Below are positions 38,191 to 48,434 of a stretch of DNA of 64,000 nt, one piece after another. Both the position numbers and the translations under genes were made by a program. Below the pieces are notes generated by a model. It did not search any database and was not told the origin of the DNA. It saw nothing but the letters and a program-made list of their open reading frames with translations. The stretch is from Gerris lacustris (lineage: Eukaryota > Arthropoda > Insecta > Hemiptera > Gerridae), in the NCBI GenBank assembly GCA_951217055.1, contig OX578276.1, positions 137,769,787 through 137,833,786 on the forward strand. Reading direction: 5' to 3'. Position 1 is the stretch's first letter. Every line of letters starts with the position of its first letter.

Positions 38191-38733
38191 TAAAAACAAC
38201 TTCAGAAATATAAAAGCTTAGTAAATTATAATACCTACATATTATCTTGGAGATAGCATGCAAAAAAGTGCCTGACTAACATCAAGCTAGAGTTTTGTGT
38301 ATAAATTAATCTTTTGGTGCCTTTTAAGAATATGTGGTTGGCTAAGTTCGTCTGCGGGACATAAGCTTGGCAATAGGAATTTAAAAGAAAAGAACCAGTG
38401 GAGAGCGGCCATTTCCCGCCAGTTATGGTGGAAAATGTGATTTACATGATCCTGAATTCAAAATTAGTTAGTAGACCGAAAATCAAGTTGATGTTTCCTC
38501 TTGATAGGTGAACACTTTTATTTAGAGTAGTATTTGAATGATTTTCGGTCTACTAACTAATTTTGTACTCAGGATCATGACAATCACATTGTCTACCGTA
38601 ATGGGCGGGACATAACTGCTCTCTACCGATTTGTTTTTTTCAAACGCCTATTGCCAAGCTATGTCCCGTAGACGAACTTAGCCGACCACATATTCTTAAA
38701 AGGCACTAAAAGATTAACTTGTACACAAATGTC

Positions 38734-39555
38734 GGCACTTTTTTACTTTAGCACCCCCCTTGGTTCTAAACAGTAGTCTGCCCTACAAAAGTCTCAAAGG
38801 TTTGTGTGTTTGTCTCCCCAAGACATTGAGACTCCTGGGCAGTTTTATATTTAATATTCCTTTATCTTAATAGTTTATTAGACTAAGAGAGATCACAATT
38901 ATATACACAAGTGTGATATTCCTTTGTCCCAAGGTACATTGGAATAAATATCCCTTCGTCTTAATAGTAATTTAGACTAAGGAATATACATGCTTCTCTG
39001 TACACGTTCCTTCGTCTAAATAACTATTAACACAGGGATATAGGGGGGTGCTAAAGTAAAACAAGTAAGGCGCGCTTCACGTAAGTACGAGGGGCGATAA
39101 TCGCCGGTTTCTGTACATTAAAGTTAAAATTATTAAGTGTAATATAATTACACTAATTTTAATAGTAATATTTCTACACTTCAAGACCTTTAAATTGATG
39201 TATAACATGTCATGGTTACTAAGACCTTTCAGTCACCCGCCATATTGGCCGCCATCTTGAAAATATTACGTGTGAAATTTAAATAGTTGCATATTCTTTT
39301 TCTTCATTTCAAGACCTTTAAATTGATATATAACATGTCATGGTGACTAAAAACCTTTTTTTTAGTCGCCCGCCATATTGGCCGCCATCTTGAAAATATT
39401 AAGTGTGAAAAATCCAAAATGTGTCCAGTTGTCTCAAATGCCGAATTTCATGTTCCTAGCTATAGTAGTTTATGAATTGAAACAAGCAACGGACAGACAG
39501 ACAGAGCCGTTATATAAGGTTTCTTTTTGTACTTTGTACTGAAACCTAAAAGTAC
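38734..39555. mobile_element. MITE B copy carrying family R
   Basis: It starts GGCACTTTTTTACTTTAGC then ACCCCCC and its inner right end is AGGGGGGTGCTAAAGTAAAA (39046-39064). The last few bases, CTAAAAGTACCC, appear only after the family R insert, at about 39546-39557. So family R (39061-39540) lies inside the extreme right end of MITE B. Confidence 0.75.
39061..39540 (+). repeat. Family R repeat, nested
   Basis: It begins ACAAGTAAGGCGCGCTTCA and contains CCATATTGGCCGCCATCTTG twice (about 39239 and 39371). It ends GAGCCGTTATATAAGGTTTC. It is the innermost of three layers. Confidence 0.85.
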
Positions 39556-39872
39556 CCAAATTTCTAGCTTGATGTTGGTTAACACTTTTTTGCACGCTAT
39601 CTCCTGGACTAAAAAACTACTTGAACTTACTAAGAAACTACACAACACGATAAAAATCAATACACTATAAACAATTAGCAACAACTCATTGAAGTACTTA
39701 CACAAAATAATGTGTCTCCCTATTGCAGAGAACAATTTTTCGATCGAAAAAATCAGAATAGAGTTACATTAGATAAAAAAAAAAAAAAAAAATCTAAGGT
39801 ATAATTAGGTTATAAACAAAGTAAACATGAAACCTACGATCAATTTTGCATCCCGTGCATAGAAGTTCGCAT

Positions 39873-40045
39873 GTATAGAATATTCATTGCAATTCAATAT
39901 TGCATCTCATTTTGACTGGAGTATAGAAGTTCATTGCAATTCAATATTGCATCTTATTTTGACTGGAGTATAGAAGTTCATTGCAATTCAATATTGCATC
40001 TCATTTTGACTGGAGTATAGAAGTTCATTACAATTCAAGTTGTCT
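39873..40045 (+). repeat. 47-bp tandem repeat, ~3.6 copies
   Basis: Units start at about 39873, 39921, 39968 and 40015 with GTATAGAAGTTCATTGCAAT; the first unit is one base longer and has GTATAGAATATTC. Copies differ by very few bases, so the duplication is recent. Confidence 0.9.
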
Positions 40046-40331
40046 AATCATTCATTAATATTTTGTGAAATTCTCAACAGAAGAATTATCTACTTGCTAA
40101 CAACCATGTGTACAGCAGCAGCAATATAAACGTATAGAATAATCGAATTAGTATGTATTAACCGTTAATCAACACCTAATTTTAATTTAGGTTTTTCAAT
40201 TATAAACGGATTCGTAAAAGAAAAGTCCGATTAAAGAAATTCCTCCTTTTTCCTGTTTAATCAATTAGTGCTTGAATTGGGTGGGTCTTAGCCCTTTCTT
40301 TAATTGTGCCTTTGTTTTACAAGGTGTAAAA

Positions 40332-40651
40332 CAGTGCTTCTTAAACTATTTTTATTCATAACCCCATCTTTCATCATGAGATTCCTCTTTTCAAATATAT
40401 ATAATTTTTTTTTTTATTGAAAAATATACATATAAAAAAGGAGTAATATGTATTATTTGCCAAAGTAAGTTAGTTTAAGTAAGTAGTAAGTAGTTTTCGG
40501 ATTTTTTTCAAGTATAAAAATTTCCCAAAGTAAAAAAAAAATATAAACCCAGCCAACCAACTAAAGTATTTTAATTAAATTTTCGCGAACCCGTGAATTT
40601 TGCTTGGTGACCCCTATTTGGGGTCATGACTCATAGTTTTAAGCAGCGCTG
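40332..40651. mobile_element. hAT-type MITE with perfect 8-bp TSD
   Basis: The ends CAGTGCTTCTTAAACT and its imperfect complement AGTTTTAAGCAGCGCTG match hAT (Charlie-like) ends. The subterminal tract GACCCCTATTTGGGGTCATG is also typical of such elements. The 8-bp direct repeat GTGTAAAA is exact on both sides (40324-40331 and 40652-40659), as hAT transposases make. No coding sequence. Confidence 0.9.
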
Positions 40652-40659
40652 GTGTAAAA

Positions 40660-41436
40660 AAATAAGGTTTTCTTTTTACGTTAATTTCACTGCCTACAAG
40701 GATGAGGTCGAGAAGAAAAGCATACAATTATAGTGGCCGACTGAGTAAACGAAGACCGGAGAAATAAAGAACAAGAATGGTCCCAAGCAACTGAGGTAAG
40801 TAAATTATATTTGTCAATGCAGGCTGTTCATCAAAGTGGAGACAGGTCCATCAAGAGGTAGGTTTGGTTGACTTTGAGTTGTCTGAGTTCCGACTTCCGA
40901 CGAGTGCAGTAACAGACAACGAACTAATTTACATTCAACGAATTTAAGAAATTTAGTTTGGAAAACAGCATTGACCAAATCCATTCAATTCATTTGCATC
41001 CAAGACCAACTGGCCTAGAGGTTTTTTAGAACTTAACTGATTGAAAACCTTAATGGGGCCGGGAATTAATTAAACTTTAAGGGAATTGATTAAATTTTTC
41101 CTCTCCTGAAAAAACTTGCTCCATCGAATAACCAAAAGGGTGCCAAGTGACTTATATTGAAGGGCAGAAGATTAGTACACGATTAGATTTAGTGTCTTTG
41201 AAGCAGAAGGTAAGATTATAAATTCAGACTTAGAGGCTATAAAGCGATATACTGGGGAAGTGCAACACTGCAGGAACTATGTTAGAAAGAAAAGGAGACC
41301 TTTCGTACTCGGATAAGGTAGAAGATACTGGTCAGAAAAACACTGACCACCTGAGAAATTGACTGTCTAAAGAGGTGGGGGGGGGGGTATATTTAGGGTA
41401 CATTATATTTAGTATTCGATTATCAAGTTATTTATA
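40660..41436. other. Unassigned DNA upstream of the BEL element
   Basis: No gene or repeat recognised. A G run of ~10 nt lies at 41379-41388. Confidence 0.5.
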
Positions 41437-41473
41437 TTAAATCAAATTATAATTATTATTAACTACGGGAAAC

Positions 41474-41601
41474 TGTCGCCATAGCGATGCAATTTGTTTT
41501 GTTTATGTTGTCATTAATAATAGTGTCAGTTTGTAAATATACGAGTGAAAAGAAGAGAATAGTCTGTCCTTATTCCATAGTTATAAGAGGGATACAGGAC
41601 A
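41474..41601 (+). repeat. 5' LTR of BEL element
   Basis: 128 bp, starting TGTCGCCATAGCG and ending GGGATACAGGACA. By eye it is identical to the 3' LTR. Confidence 0.95.
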
Positions 41602-41604
41602 AGG

Positions 41605-41622
41605 TGGTAGCAGAGGATATGT
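41605..41622 (+). promoter_or_regulatory. Primer binding site candidate
   Basis: TGGTAGCAGAGGATATGT begins 3 nt after the LTR. The leading TGG would pair with a tRNA CCA end. The cognate tRNA was not identified. Confidence 0.5.
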
Positions 41623-41714
41623 CAATCTGAAACGCAGGGCTTCAGATTGTCGGTATAAGTGGAAAAGATCCAGAGAAGAAAGAAAACAACATCGAAAAGG
41701 TATAAAACTAGAAT

Positions 41715-44700
41715 ATGACAACAACGGGAAATGTAAGAAAAGCCTTAGGACCAGCAAAGGCTCGGCTCGTAGAATTACTTCGAACAATTAAGAATGTTAA
41801 AACGGACAAACAGTTAGAAGTAGAAGACATTGACGGACATTTAGAAAAATTAGGAAAATTTAGTGACACATACTTTAAACTTAGGGTAAAGTTAGAACAG
41901 TTAGCTGGGGACGACAAGACGGAACTAGCAAAAATAGATGATGAATTCGTGGAGCAGACAGAACTTCAATTTGAAGTAGACGAAGTGACGTGTGACTTAA
42001 AACTTCTAAAAAATAAAATAATTAAAAATCAGGAAAAGAGGCAAGAGATTCCTAATTCAGTTCAAAGTACTAGGTCTATTGTAAAACTTCCAGAACTAGT
42101 AATTCAGAAATTTAAAGGGGATAGTTTACAATGGGCAGGGTTTTGGGATTCTTTTGAGGCTTCGATTCACTCGAGAACCGAAATAAAAGATGTTGACAAA
42201 TTTAATTATTTAAAAACATATTTGACAGGTGAAGCTTTAGGTTGTATTGCGGGACTTTCTATTACAAATTTAAACTACAAAATTGCGATTGATTTACTAA
42301 AAGAGAGATACGGAAACGACAGCGTAATAAAATTTAACTTATACGACCAACTAAGACTTTTGGCCCGAGCTACAAATCAGACGTCAAAATTAAGACAGAC
42401 GTACGACAAGATAGAGGGATTTCTGAGATCATTAGAAGCACTAGGAGAAGATATATCTCATACACACTTAGTCCCACTCATAATATCTAAATTTCCTCCA
42501 GAAATTATTTTAAAGTTAGAAGAGGAAAAAGATACTTCGAGTATAACCCCTAAGGATTTAAGAGCATTTCTTAATAGGCTAATTTCAGCGCGAGAAAAGT
42601 TAGAAACTCGCCTGAATGATTACGAGGGGAAATATTTCAATGGAGAAAACAGCCATAAAGGTAATGATATTATAAGTTATAAAGTAACTAGAAATGGGAA
42701 TGATAATAGAGAAACACGAACTACAACAGAGGCGTTAGTTGCTAAAGGAGCCCAATGTAAGCTGTGTTCAAAAAAGCACTGGAGTGATCAGTGTGATGTT
42801 TATAGGACTCTTGAAGAAAGAAAAAATAGACTCAAGGAAATGGGTGCGTGTTTTATTTGTTTATCAACTTATCATAATGCTAAATCGTGCGGGGCTGTCA
42901 AACCATGCTATTATTGTAAACAATCGAAATGTCATAACAGAATTTTGTGTCCAAAACATTGCCTAAATAACGATTCGGAAAAAATAATTCCAAAATCAAT
43001 TTCGGCAGTAATTAATTATAAAAATAAGAGAGAAAATTTAGAAGTAGAAATGAACAGTAATATAGAGAATGAAGGGGACGAAACGGTGCATTTGCAAACG
43101 GCAATAGTTGAACTAGTCAACCCTTTGAATAGACTGACTAAACACGTCAGGGCTCTTCTAGACAGTGGCAGTCAAAGATCCTATGTGACGGAAAGCTTAG
43201 TCAGGGTATTGAACTTAAAGAAAAATAATAAAGAGCAAATTTCTGTCTTCGTGTTTGGAACAGAAAGACCAAAAGTTATAGAAACGGCAACTGTTAATTT
43301 TGAAATTAAATTAAAGAATGGAAAAGAATTTAAAGTTAAAGCCAATGTAGTTCCATCGATTTTAAAAGAATTTAGAATACATCCAATATTAACGGAAGTT
43401 AAGGAAAAATATCCGAACTTAGGCCTGGCAGACGACTTAAATAAATTTAACGGTAACGTGGAAGAGATTGACATGTTGATAGGAAACGGATATTACTTTG
43501 ATCTGATTGAATCTGACAAGATAGAAATAGGTCCAGGATTACATTTAGTTAGCACTAAGTTAGGTTGGATAGTTAGTGGTAGAGGAAAACGGGTAGATCA
43601 TAAATCAGATATAAGTTTTTGTACGTTCACAAAAATGGTTGATGAACTAAATTATTTTGAAAAGCCAGATTATCCATTAGTTCCAGATAAAGATTTAGAC
43701 CTTAGTAGACTGTGGGATCTCGAAAGTGTTGGAATAAGAGAGAACCCGACAGAAACAGCAGCTCAGGAGTTAGAAGGAAATGAAGCGTGGTGGAATGGAC
43801 CAAAGTGGCTCAAAGAGAATGAAGACCAGTGGCCAGAAGAGCACATACACAATAATAGTATACCTAAAGAGCAAATAGAAGAGTCTCCTGAGAAAACTGA
43901 ACAAGAAGTTCAGCCGGTTATAGGTCTTAGTGGGGCAGACAATAACTTGTCTCCATTCGAAATAAATGAAACTAGCGTTTCAACTTACAAAAGACTTATT
44001 AGCGTAACAGCAATATGCTGTAGAGTTTTAAATAGATTTAAGAAACACCAGATTACTTTTAAAGAGTTGGTTAAAATTAGTGAACAATATTGGATTAGAT
44101 ATATACAAAGAAGATATTACGGAAAGGTACTTACAGATTTGAAATTAGGAAGAAGAAATGATATTCAGCTTCAGTTAGGGTTATTTTTAGATAAGGATTT
44201 GATCTTAAGATGTAAAGGTCGCATACAGAATTCAGACATTTCATATGATCAAAAATTTCCAATTTTATTACCACCAAAAATTCATTTTTCTAAGTTATTA
44301 GTTTTAAAAGTTCATGAAAAGAATTGTCATATTGGGGTTTCCCACACGTTAGCTGAATTAAGAAAAACAATTTGGATTCCAAGAGGAAAGGCTTTCATTA
44401 GCAGTGTAATTAAAAAATGTATTTTATGCAAAAGGTTAGATGGGGGACCATATAAAATGCCAATATTTCCAGCATTACCAGATTACCGAGTTTCTAAGAA
44501 TATAGCATTTTCAAAAGTTGGATTAGACTATTTTGGACCACTGTATTTTAAATTTTTCGAAAAAAGCAATAAATGTTGGGTTTGTTTATTTACGTGTTTA
44601 ACGACAAGGGCAATCCATCTGGAGATAGTATATGACATGACTGCGGACGAATTTCTTCACTGTTTACGTAGATTCGTAGCTAGAAGGGGAAAACCTACAC

Positions 44701-45497
44701 TTATACTCTCAGATAATGCAAAACAGTTCCATTTGACTAGCTCAATAGTGACAGACAAAGGGGAAATACGAACAGTTTTTACAGACGAGAACACAGAAAG
44801 CTACTGTGCAGACAATAACATAGACTGGACTTTTGCGACAGAACTTGCTCCGTGGATAGGAGGAGCTTACGAGAGAATGGTAGGACTCACGAAGCGAGCG
44901 CTGAAAAAATCAATTGGGAAAACTCAACTTACCCTGAGCCAGCTTAACACCATAATGACAGAAGTAGAAGCTGTAGTCAACTCTCGACCGTTGATATACG
45001 TAGGCCCAGAAATAGAGGATGAAGTGATTACACCTTCAGACTTTCTAGGGATCAAGGCTGCGACCCTGGAAGGACATAAAGGCAGAGACGCAGGAAACAC
45101 AGAAACAAAGAAAAAACTGTTAGAAGCTTGGAGAAAAGGGCAGAACATACTCAATCGTTTCTGGGAAATATGGAAAGAACAATATCTAGCTGGACTAAGG
45201 GAAAGGAGCAAAGCAGCTCACAATCAGGGCAGAGTTGTAGAAGTAAGGAAACCGGAAATAGGAGACATTGTGTTAATTAGTGACAGGTCTCCTATACTAA
45301 CTTGGAAAGTTGGTAAAATACAAGAACTAATACTGAGCCGAGACAACGAGATAAGATCAGCATTGGTAAGAGTAGTCAATTCCAATAAGCCACTTAGAAG
45401 ATCAATTGCGATGTTATATCCAATCGAAGTCGAACGTCAAGATCAAGAGGACCAGCTCAGCACAGAAAGCGGGGAGGATCGCCAAGGCGAAATTTAG
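41715..45497 (+). CDS. BEL/Pao Gag-protease-integrase polyprotein, RT and RNase H deleted
   Basis: The 1260-residue frame starts at an ATG preceded at once by an in-frame TAG (41709-41711) and ends 30 nt before the 3' LTR. Residues ~20-110 are helical Gag; ~125-290 match DUF1759. Three CCHC-like zinc knuckles follow: C348-C351-H355-C360, C379-C382-H387-C392, C398-C401-H407-C412. The DUF1758 aspartic protease shows D483-S-G. After residue ~685 (LESVGIRENPTE) the frame passes straight to a post-RNase H segment (NEAWWNGPKWL). No YxDD or RNase H is present; ~500 residues are absent without a frameshift. The integrase is complete: zinc site H867, H872, C902, C905 and catalytic D938, D1000, E1053. 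Residues ~1135-1235 match DUF5641. The products would be nuclear/cytoplasmic particle and integration proteins; reverse transcription would need help from another element. Confidence 0.95.
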   Translation: MTTTGNVRKALGPAKARLVELLRTIKNVKTDKQLEVEDIDGHLEKLGKFSDTYFKLRVKLEQLAGDDKTELAKIDDEFVEQTELQFEVDEVTCDLKLLKNKIIKNQEKRQEIPNSVQSTRSIVKLPELVIQKFKGDSLQWAGFWDSFEASIHSRTEIKDVDKFNYLKTYLTGEALGCIAGLSITNLNYKIAIDLLKERYGNDSVIKFNLYDQLRLLARATNQTSKLRQTYDKIEGFLRSLEALGEDISHTHLVPLIISKFPPEIILKLEEEKDTSSITPKDLRAFLNRLISAREKLETRLNDYEGKYFNGENSHKGNDIISYKVTRNGNDNRETRTTTEALVAKGAQCKLCSKKHWSDQCDVYRTLEERKNRLKEMGACFICLSTYHNAKSCGAVKPCYYCKQSKCHNRILCPKHCLNNDSEKIIPKSISAVINYKNKRENLEVEMNSNIENEGDETVHLQTAIVELVNPLNRLTKHVRALLDSGSQRSYVTESLVRVLNLKKNNKEQISVFVFGTERPKVIETATVNFEIKLKNGKEFKVKANVVPSILKEFRIHPILTEVKEKYPNLGLADDLNKFNGNVEEIDMLIGNGYYFDLIESDKIEIGPGLHLVSTKLGWIVSGRGKRVDHKSDISFCTFTKMVDELNYFEKPDYPLVPDKDLDLSRLWDLESVGIRENPTETAAQELEGNEAWWNGPKWLKENEDQWPEEHIHNNSIPKEQIEESPEKTEQEVQPVIGLSGADNNLSPFEINETSVSTYKRLISVTAICCRVLNRFKKHQITFKELVKISEQYWIRYIQRRYYGKVLTDLKLGRRNDIQLQLGLFLDKDLILRCKGRIQNSDISYDQKFPILLPPKIHFSKLLVLKVHEKNCHIGVSHTLAELRKTIWIPRGKAFISSVIKKCILCKRLDGGPYKMPIFPALPDYRVSKNIAFSKVGLDYFGPLYFKFFEKSNKCWVCLFTCLTTRAIHLEIVYDMTADEFLHCLRRFVARRGKPTLILSDNAKQFHLTSSIVTDKGEIRTVFTDENTESYCADNNIDWTFATELAPWIGGAYERMVGLTKRALKKSIGKTQLTLSQLNTIMTEVEAVVNSRPLIYVGPEIEDEVITPSDFLGIKAATLEGHKGRDAGNTETKKKLLEAWRKGQNILNRFWEIWKEQYLAGLRERSKAAHNQGRVVEVRKPEIGDIVLISDRSPILTWKVGKIQELILSRDNEIRSALVRVVNSNKPLRRSIAMLYPIEVERQDQEDQLSTESGEDRQGEI

Positions 45498-45512
45498 ACC
45501 ACAAATCACCAC

Positions 45513-45527
45513 TAAGAGGCGCCGGAG
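45513..45527 (+). promoter_or_regulatory. Weak polypurine tract
   Basis: The purine-rich AAGAGGCGCCGGAG directly precedes the 3' LTR. It is interrupted by CC and C, so it is a weak match to a plus-strand primer. Confidence 0.4.
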
Positions 45528-45655
45528 TGTCGCCATAGCGATGCAATTTGTTTTGTTTATGTTGTCATTAATAATAGTGTCAGTTTGTAAATATACGAGT
45601 GAAAAGAAGAGAATAGTCTGTCCTTATTCCATAGTTATAAGAGGGATACAGGACA
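45528..45655 (+). repeat. 3' LTR of BEL element
   Basis: 128 bp, same as the 5' LTR. The direct repeat GAAAC follows at 45656-45660. Confidence 0.95.
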
Positions 45656-45808
45656 GAAACAGACAGTGAAAAATACACTCCAGCGCCGGGATTTGAACCA
45701 CGGGCCTCTATATTTCCAGTATAGAGGCCCGTGGTTCAAATCCCGGCGCTGGAGTGTATTTTTCACTGTCTGTTTCCCGTAGTTAATAATAATTATAATT
45801 TGATTTAA

Positions 45809-46035
45809 ATTAAAATTTAACTTTCCGTAGTATGAAAACTACCAAAAAACTTAAAAATTCAAGTTATTTATTTAAATATTATTTATCTTCTTTTTTTTTT
45901 CATTTTCTTATTGGAAAAAGTTAACAACAGTGCAACTGCAGCCATTTTAAATTTATTAAATTAAATGTTCCTAAATTTAATTAGTTAGTTTTAGTTAAAC
46001 TTTCATTCTTATGTTGATGTTGATTGTAATCTAGA
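45809..46035. other. AT-rich spacer
   Basis: Nothing recognised. Confidence 0.5.
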
Positions 46036-46700
46036 CGATTTCAGCGTAAGAGTCTCTTCTTCATGGTTGGCCGTTACAATCCTGGGTAAGTCCTTGCCGC
46101 AACAAAAATTTGCCTTTACGAGCCTCGGAGCTGTGCCCCTAATTTCCAATTGTGGACACCAAGAACTCAAAGATCGTTCTTTATATTATTTTATCACCTG
46201 GTTCGAGACCTTTCAAGTTAACTAGATCCAACCGATTTCTCAAAAAAAGCGCGGTGGATCAATGGATCTTCTAGTGCTCGGACAACTTGGACAGCCCATC
46301 TTAGCCCATAGAGCTCCTCAAGTTCGGCGCTAGTCCTACCATATCCTGGCACCCATGACCCGGGCAAACGCTTATCTTAAATCTTTTCTCTTAAAAAATG
46401 AGAAGCTTGGATCACAGTTCATACTGTATTGTCAGATGAGATTGTCGTGCTCAAATATTTAAACGACTCTCTTTCGAAAATACATTCACACACATTCGGA
46501 CCCATATGCAAAAGCCTTTCCTTGCTCTTTATCATATATTTAGTCATTTGTTTAAAGATTGAAAAAATTCCAACAAAGATTGAATAAATACGCACATCCA
46601 AGGTAGTTATATCAACAGCGTCCACGTTATCAGCATAGGCAATCAGAATCTTCTACCCGAGTGTTCCGCTCGCAGCAAGACCCGGTTGTAGCAGTGTGAC
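46036..46700 (-). pseudogene. LINE reverse transcriptase remnant
   Basis: Read on the minus strand from 46700 downward. A catalytic-box relic ILIAYADNVD (YADD changed to YADN) is followed by DVRIYSIFVGIFSIFK, then SFKYLSTTISSDN, which is the YLG motif region. After a gap and frame changes comes ELEELYGLRWAVQVVRALED with HRAFFEKSVGS, resembling the LRW.GHV.R...D motif of LINE C-termini. The last part, LGVHNWKLGAQ...LLRQGLT, matches the closing 'GV.NWR..A' block. Stops and frameshifts break it. It is a decayed internal-to-3' fragment, different from the LINE at 47755-48434. Confidence 0.65.
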
Positions 46701-47253
46701 ACCGGCGAACACACCAATTTAGAACGATATTAAAAAGTATACTCGAACTCACTAGACAACTCTCTACTCACCCGTGCTTTTGCAGGAGTTCTTTAAAAAC
46801 TCGCGAGGCAGCGATATACATGTATTTGGCAATGCGTTCCAGAGTACAATTCTGCTGACATTATCATAGTGAAAGTCCACAAAGTGTTGGTTAAACGGAA
46901 TGGGAGTTTGTCCCATCCCTTCTCAAGTACCTAACCCAAGACAAAATGTGGTCTACTTGGCTTCTCGCTATTTAAAAGCCACAATGATACCTCCTTCGCC
47001 TGGAGAATTAGTCAATTTAGGAGTACCCGAGAAAATCCTTTGTGGCAAGTTGCTCCGAGAGTCTTAATCAACTCCTTCATTAGAAACTTACTATAGTAAT
47101 TGACTAGTAAGCCAAATGTCTCCCATCATGAGCAACTCCCTTAAGAATTTTCTCTGTAATAAATACGAACGATCTGGGTTGACGAAGTCTTCTTACGCAC
47201 CTCGTAATAACTCGAAGCTTATTAATATATCCATTACATATTTGTAATTTTGC
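46701..47253. other. Unassigned DNA
   Basis: No gene or known repeat recognised. Confidence 0.45.
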
Positions 47254-47754
47254 TTCCAAGCTTACTGAAAGTAAAAGAAGCATTGTGGTCGTTCTCAAGA
47301 GCGAAATATTTTGATTTCACCGTTTTATAAAATTCCTCGACATGAATGATTCCAGACATCAGGGAACATTTTTGATCTTGTGTCTGTCAGTCGGTCGATC
47401 AGTTGTTTGACATTTTTACGCACCACATTTTCCTAAAAACTACTCGTATGATTTTGATGAAATTTAAATGTTAAAAATTCAAAGAAATTAAGAAGTTTGT
47501 TGTTGGTCCCATATTAGTTTCTCATAAACGTTTTTCATAAACACATATATCTTCAAAAGTACTCATCTGATATATATTATGTAATTTGGATGGTTCGTCG
47601 TTGAAAACAAATCGCTCAAGTTACTTCCGACACCTTCGGTAAGTTTGGAAGCAAAATTATACAATAATGGATCATTATAGAACAAACACAAATTTAATTA
47701 CGAAACAAATTTAAATTACGCGATAGGATACAAGTGAGCTATGTGCCACTAATG
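47254..47754 (-). repeat. Family U repeat, minus strand
   Basis: It opens with TTTTGCTTCCAAGCTTAC, contains AGACATCAGGGAACATTTTT and ends GAGCTATGTGCCAC. The last ~280 bp (about 47474-47754) are duplicated at 48434-48717. In the duplicated part, TTACTTCCGACACCTTCGG with AAGTTTGGAAGC is an inverted relic of the family's hairpin end. Confidence 0.75.
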
Positions 47755-48434
47755 TGTAATTTCGAGGCAAAATCTCGAGCACCGGATCACCATTCACGAA
47801 GAGGAATTGGAACAAGTGAATAGTTGTAAATACCTTGGGGTGATGGTAAGTGCAGACGGCAAGTGTAAGGAGGATCTGGAGGCGAGTATAGCGGCTAAAG
47901 GTAGACTCTATCATGCCATGAACAGGGGGTTCATAAGTAAAGCAGAAGTAAGTCAAAAGACGAAGATGACTGTCTTCAAAACTGTTAATATGCCCACACT
48001 AACCTATAGTTGCGAATCGTGGGTATTAACAAAGAAGAACCTAAGTCGCATCCAAGCAACCGAAATGCGTTATTTAAGGAAGGTAGCAGGCAAGACAAGG
48101 AGAGGACAGGGTCAGGAACTCAACTATTAAACTAGGGCTGGACATACAGCCTGCAACGCTGACAGTTGAAAACTCTCAACTCCGATGGTTCGGACACGTG
48201 AATAGGATGAGTACCGACAGACTTCCCCGAAGAGCCCTTGAAGCCAGGTGTGAGGGGAAAAGGCCCGGAGGGAGAAAAAGGACAGCCTGGATGGACAACA
48301 TCACATCCTCCCTGGCTCAAAGAGGAATGTCCCTACAACGTGCCCGCACCTTGTCTATGGACAGGAGAGGGTGGAAAACTTTTTGGTCAACCTCAACACC
48401 GCAAGGTAGAAGAGGATCCGACTAAGTAAGTAAG
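47755..48434 (+). pseudogene. 5'-truncated LINE, RT C-terminus
   Basis: The first frame (from about 47783, longest uninterrupted part 47807-48130) begins in ITIHEEELEQVNSCKYLGVM, the YLG motif, and runs through MPTLTYSCESWVLTKKNLSR and MRYLRKVAGKTRRG. One frameshift near 48110-48120 moves to a second frame: QLRWFGHVNRMS, RALEARCEGKRPGGRKR and WMDNITSSL, ending at ~48424. This is the usual thumb plus C-terminal order of RTE/craftsman-like LINEs. The stop is followed by a (TAAG)n-type tail, ACTAAGTAAGTAAGTAA. One frameshift only, so it is young. No endonuclease or RT palm is present. Confidence 0.85.

Larger units (their letters stand above)
38249..39611. mobile_element. Family A MITE split by a nested insertion
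   Basis: The left part (38249-38728) starts GGAGATAGCATGCAAAAAAG. The right part (39557-39611) ends TTTTTTGCACGCTATCTCC with TGGACTA. The two joined match the intact A element at 14626-15215. Everything between is MITE B carrying family R. Confidence 0.85.
41474..45655 (+). mobile_element. BEL/Pao LTR retrotransposon lacking RT
   Basis: The element is 4182 bp and bounded by identical 128-bp LTRs (TG...CA). A 5-bp duplication GAAAC sits at 41469-41473 and 45656-45660. A TGG-starting primer-binding-site candidate lies 3 nt after the 5' LTR. One long frame (41715-45497) fills nearly all the interior. Identical LTRs and an open frame argue for recent insertion. BEL/Pao elements of this build normally have a ~1700-1900-residue polyprotein; here the polymerase part is missing, so mobility would need an autonomous relative. 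LTRs of 128 bp are short for the group. Confidence 0.95.
41437..45808. repeat. Perfect palindrome split by a BEL element
   Basis: Arms of 89 bp: 41437-41473 plus 45661-45712 on the left, 45720-45808 on the right. They are exact complements once 41474-45660 (the element plus one copy of its target duplication) is taken away. The spacer is only TTTCCAG (45713-45719). Each arm holds a tRNA T-arm-like tract with a B box (GTGGTTCAAATCCCGGCGC), pointing outward from the centre. The palindrome would be 185 bp without the insert. It resembles a tiny foldback built from tRNA-like sequence. Confidence 0.95.

Noticed and set aside
39873..40045. CRISPR-like repeat array
   Set aside because: The units are directly abutting without unique spacers, and the genome is animal.
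41474..45655. Endogenous retrovirus with envelope
   Set aside because: The frame ends 30 nt before the 3' LTR and there is no envelope-like frame; domain order and DUF1759/DUF1758/DUF5641 mark BEL/Pao.
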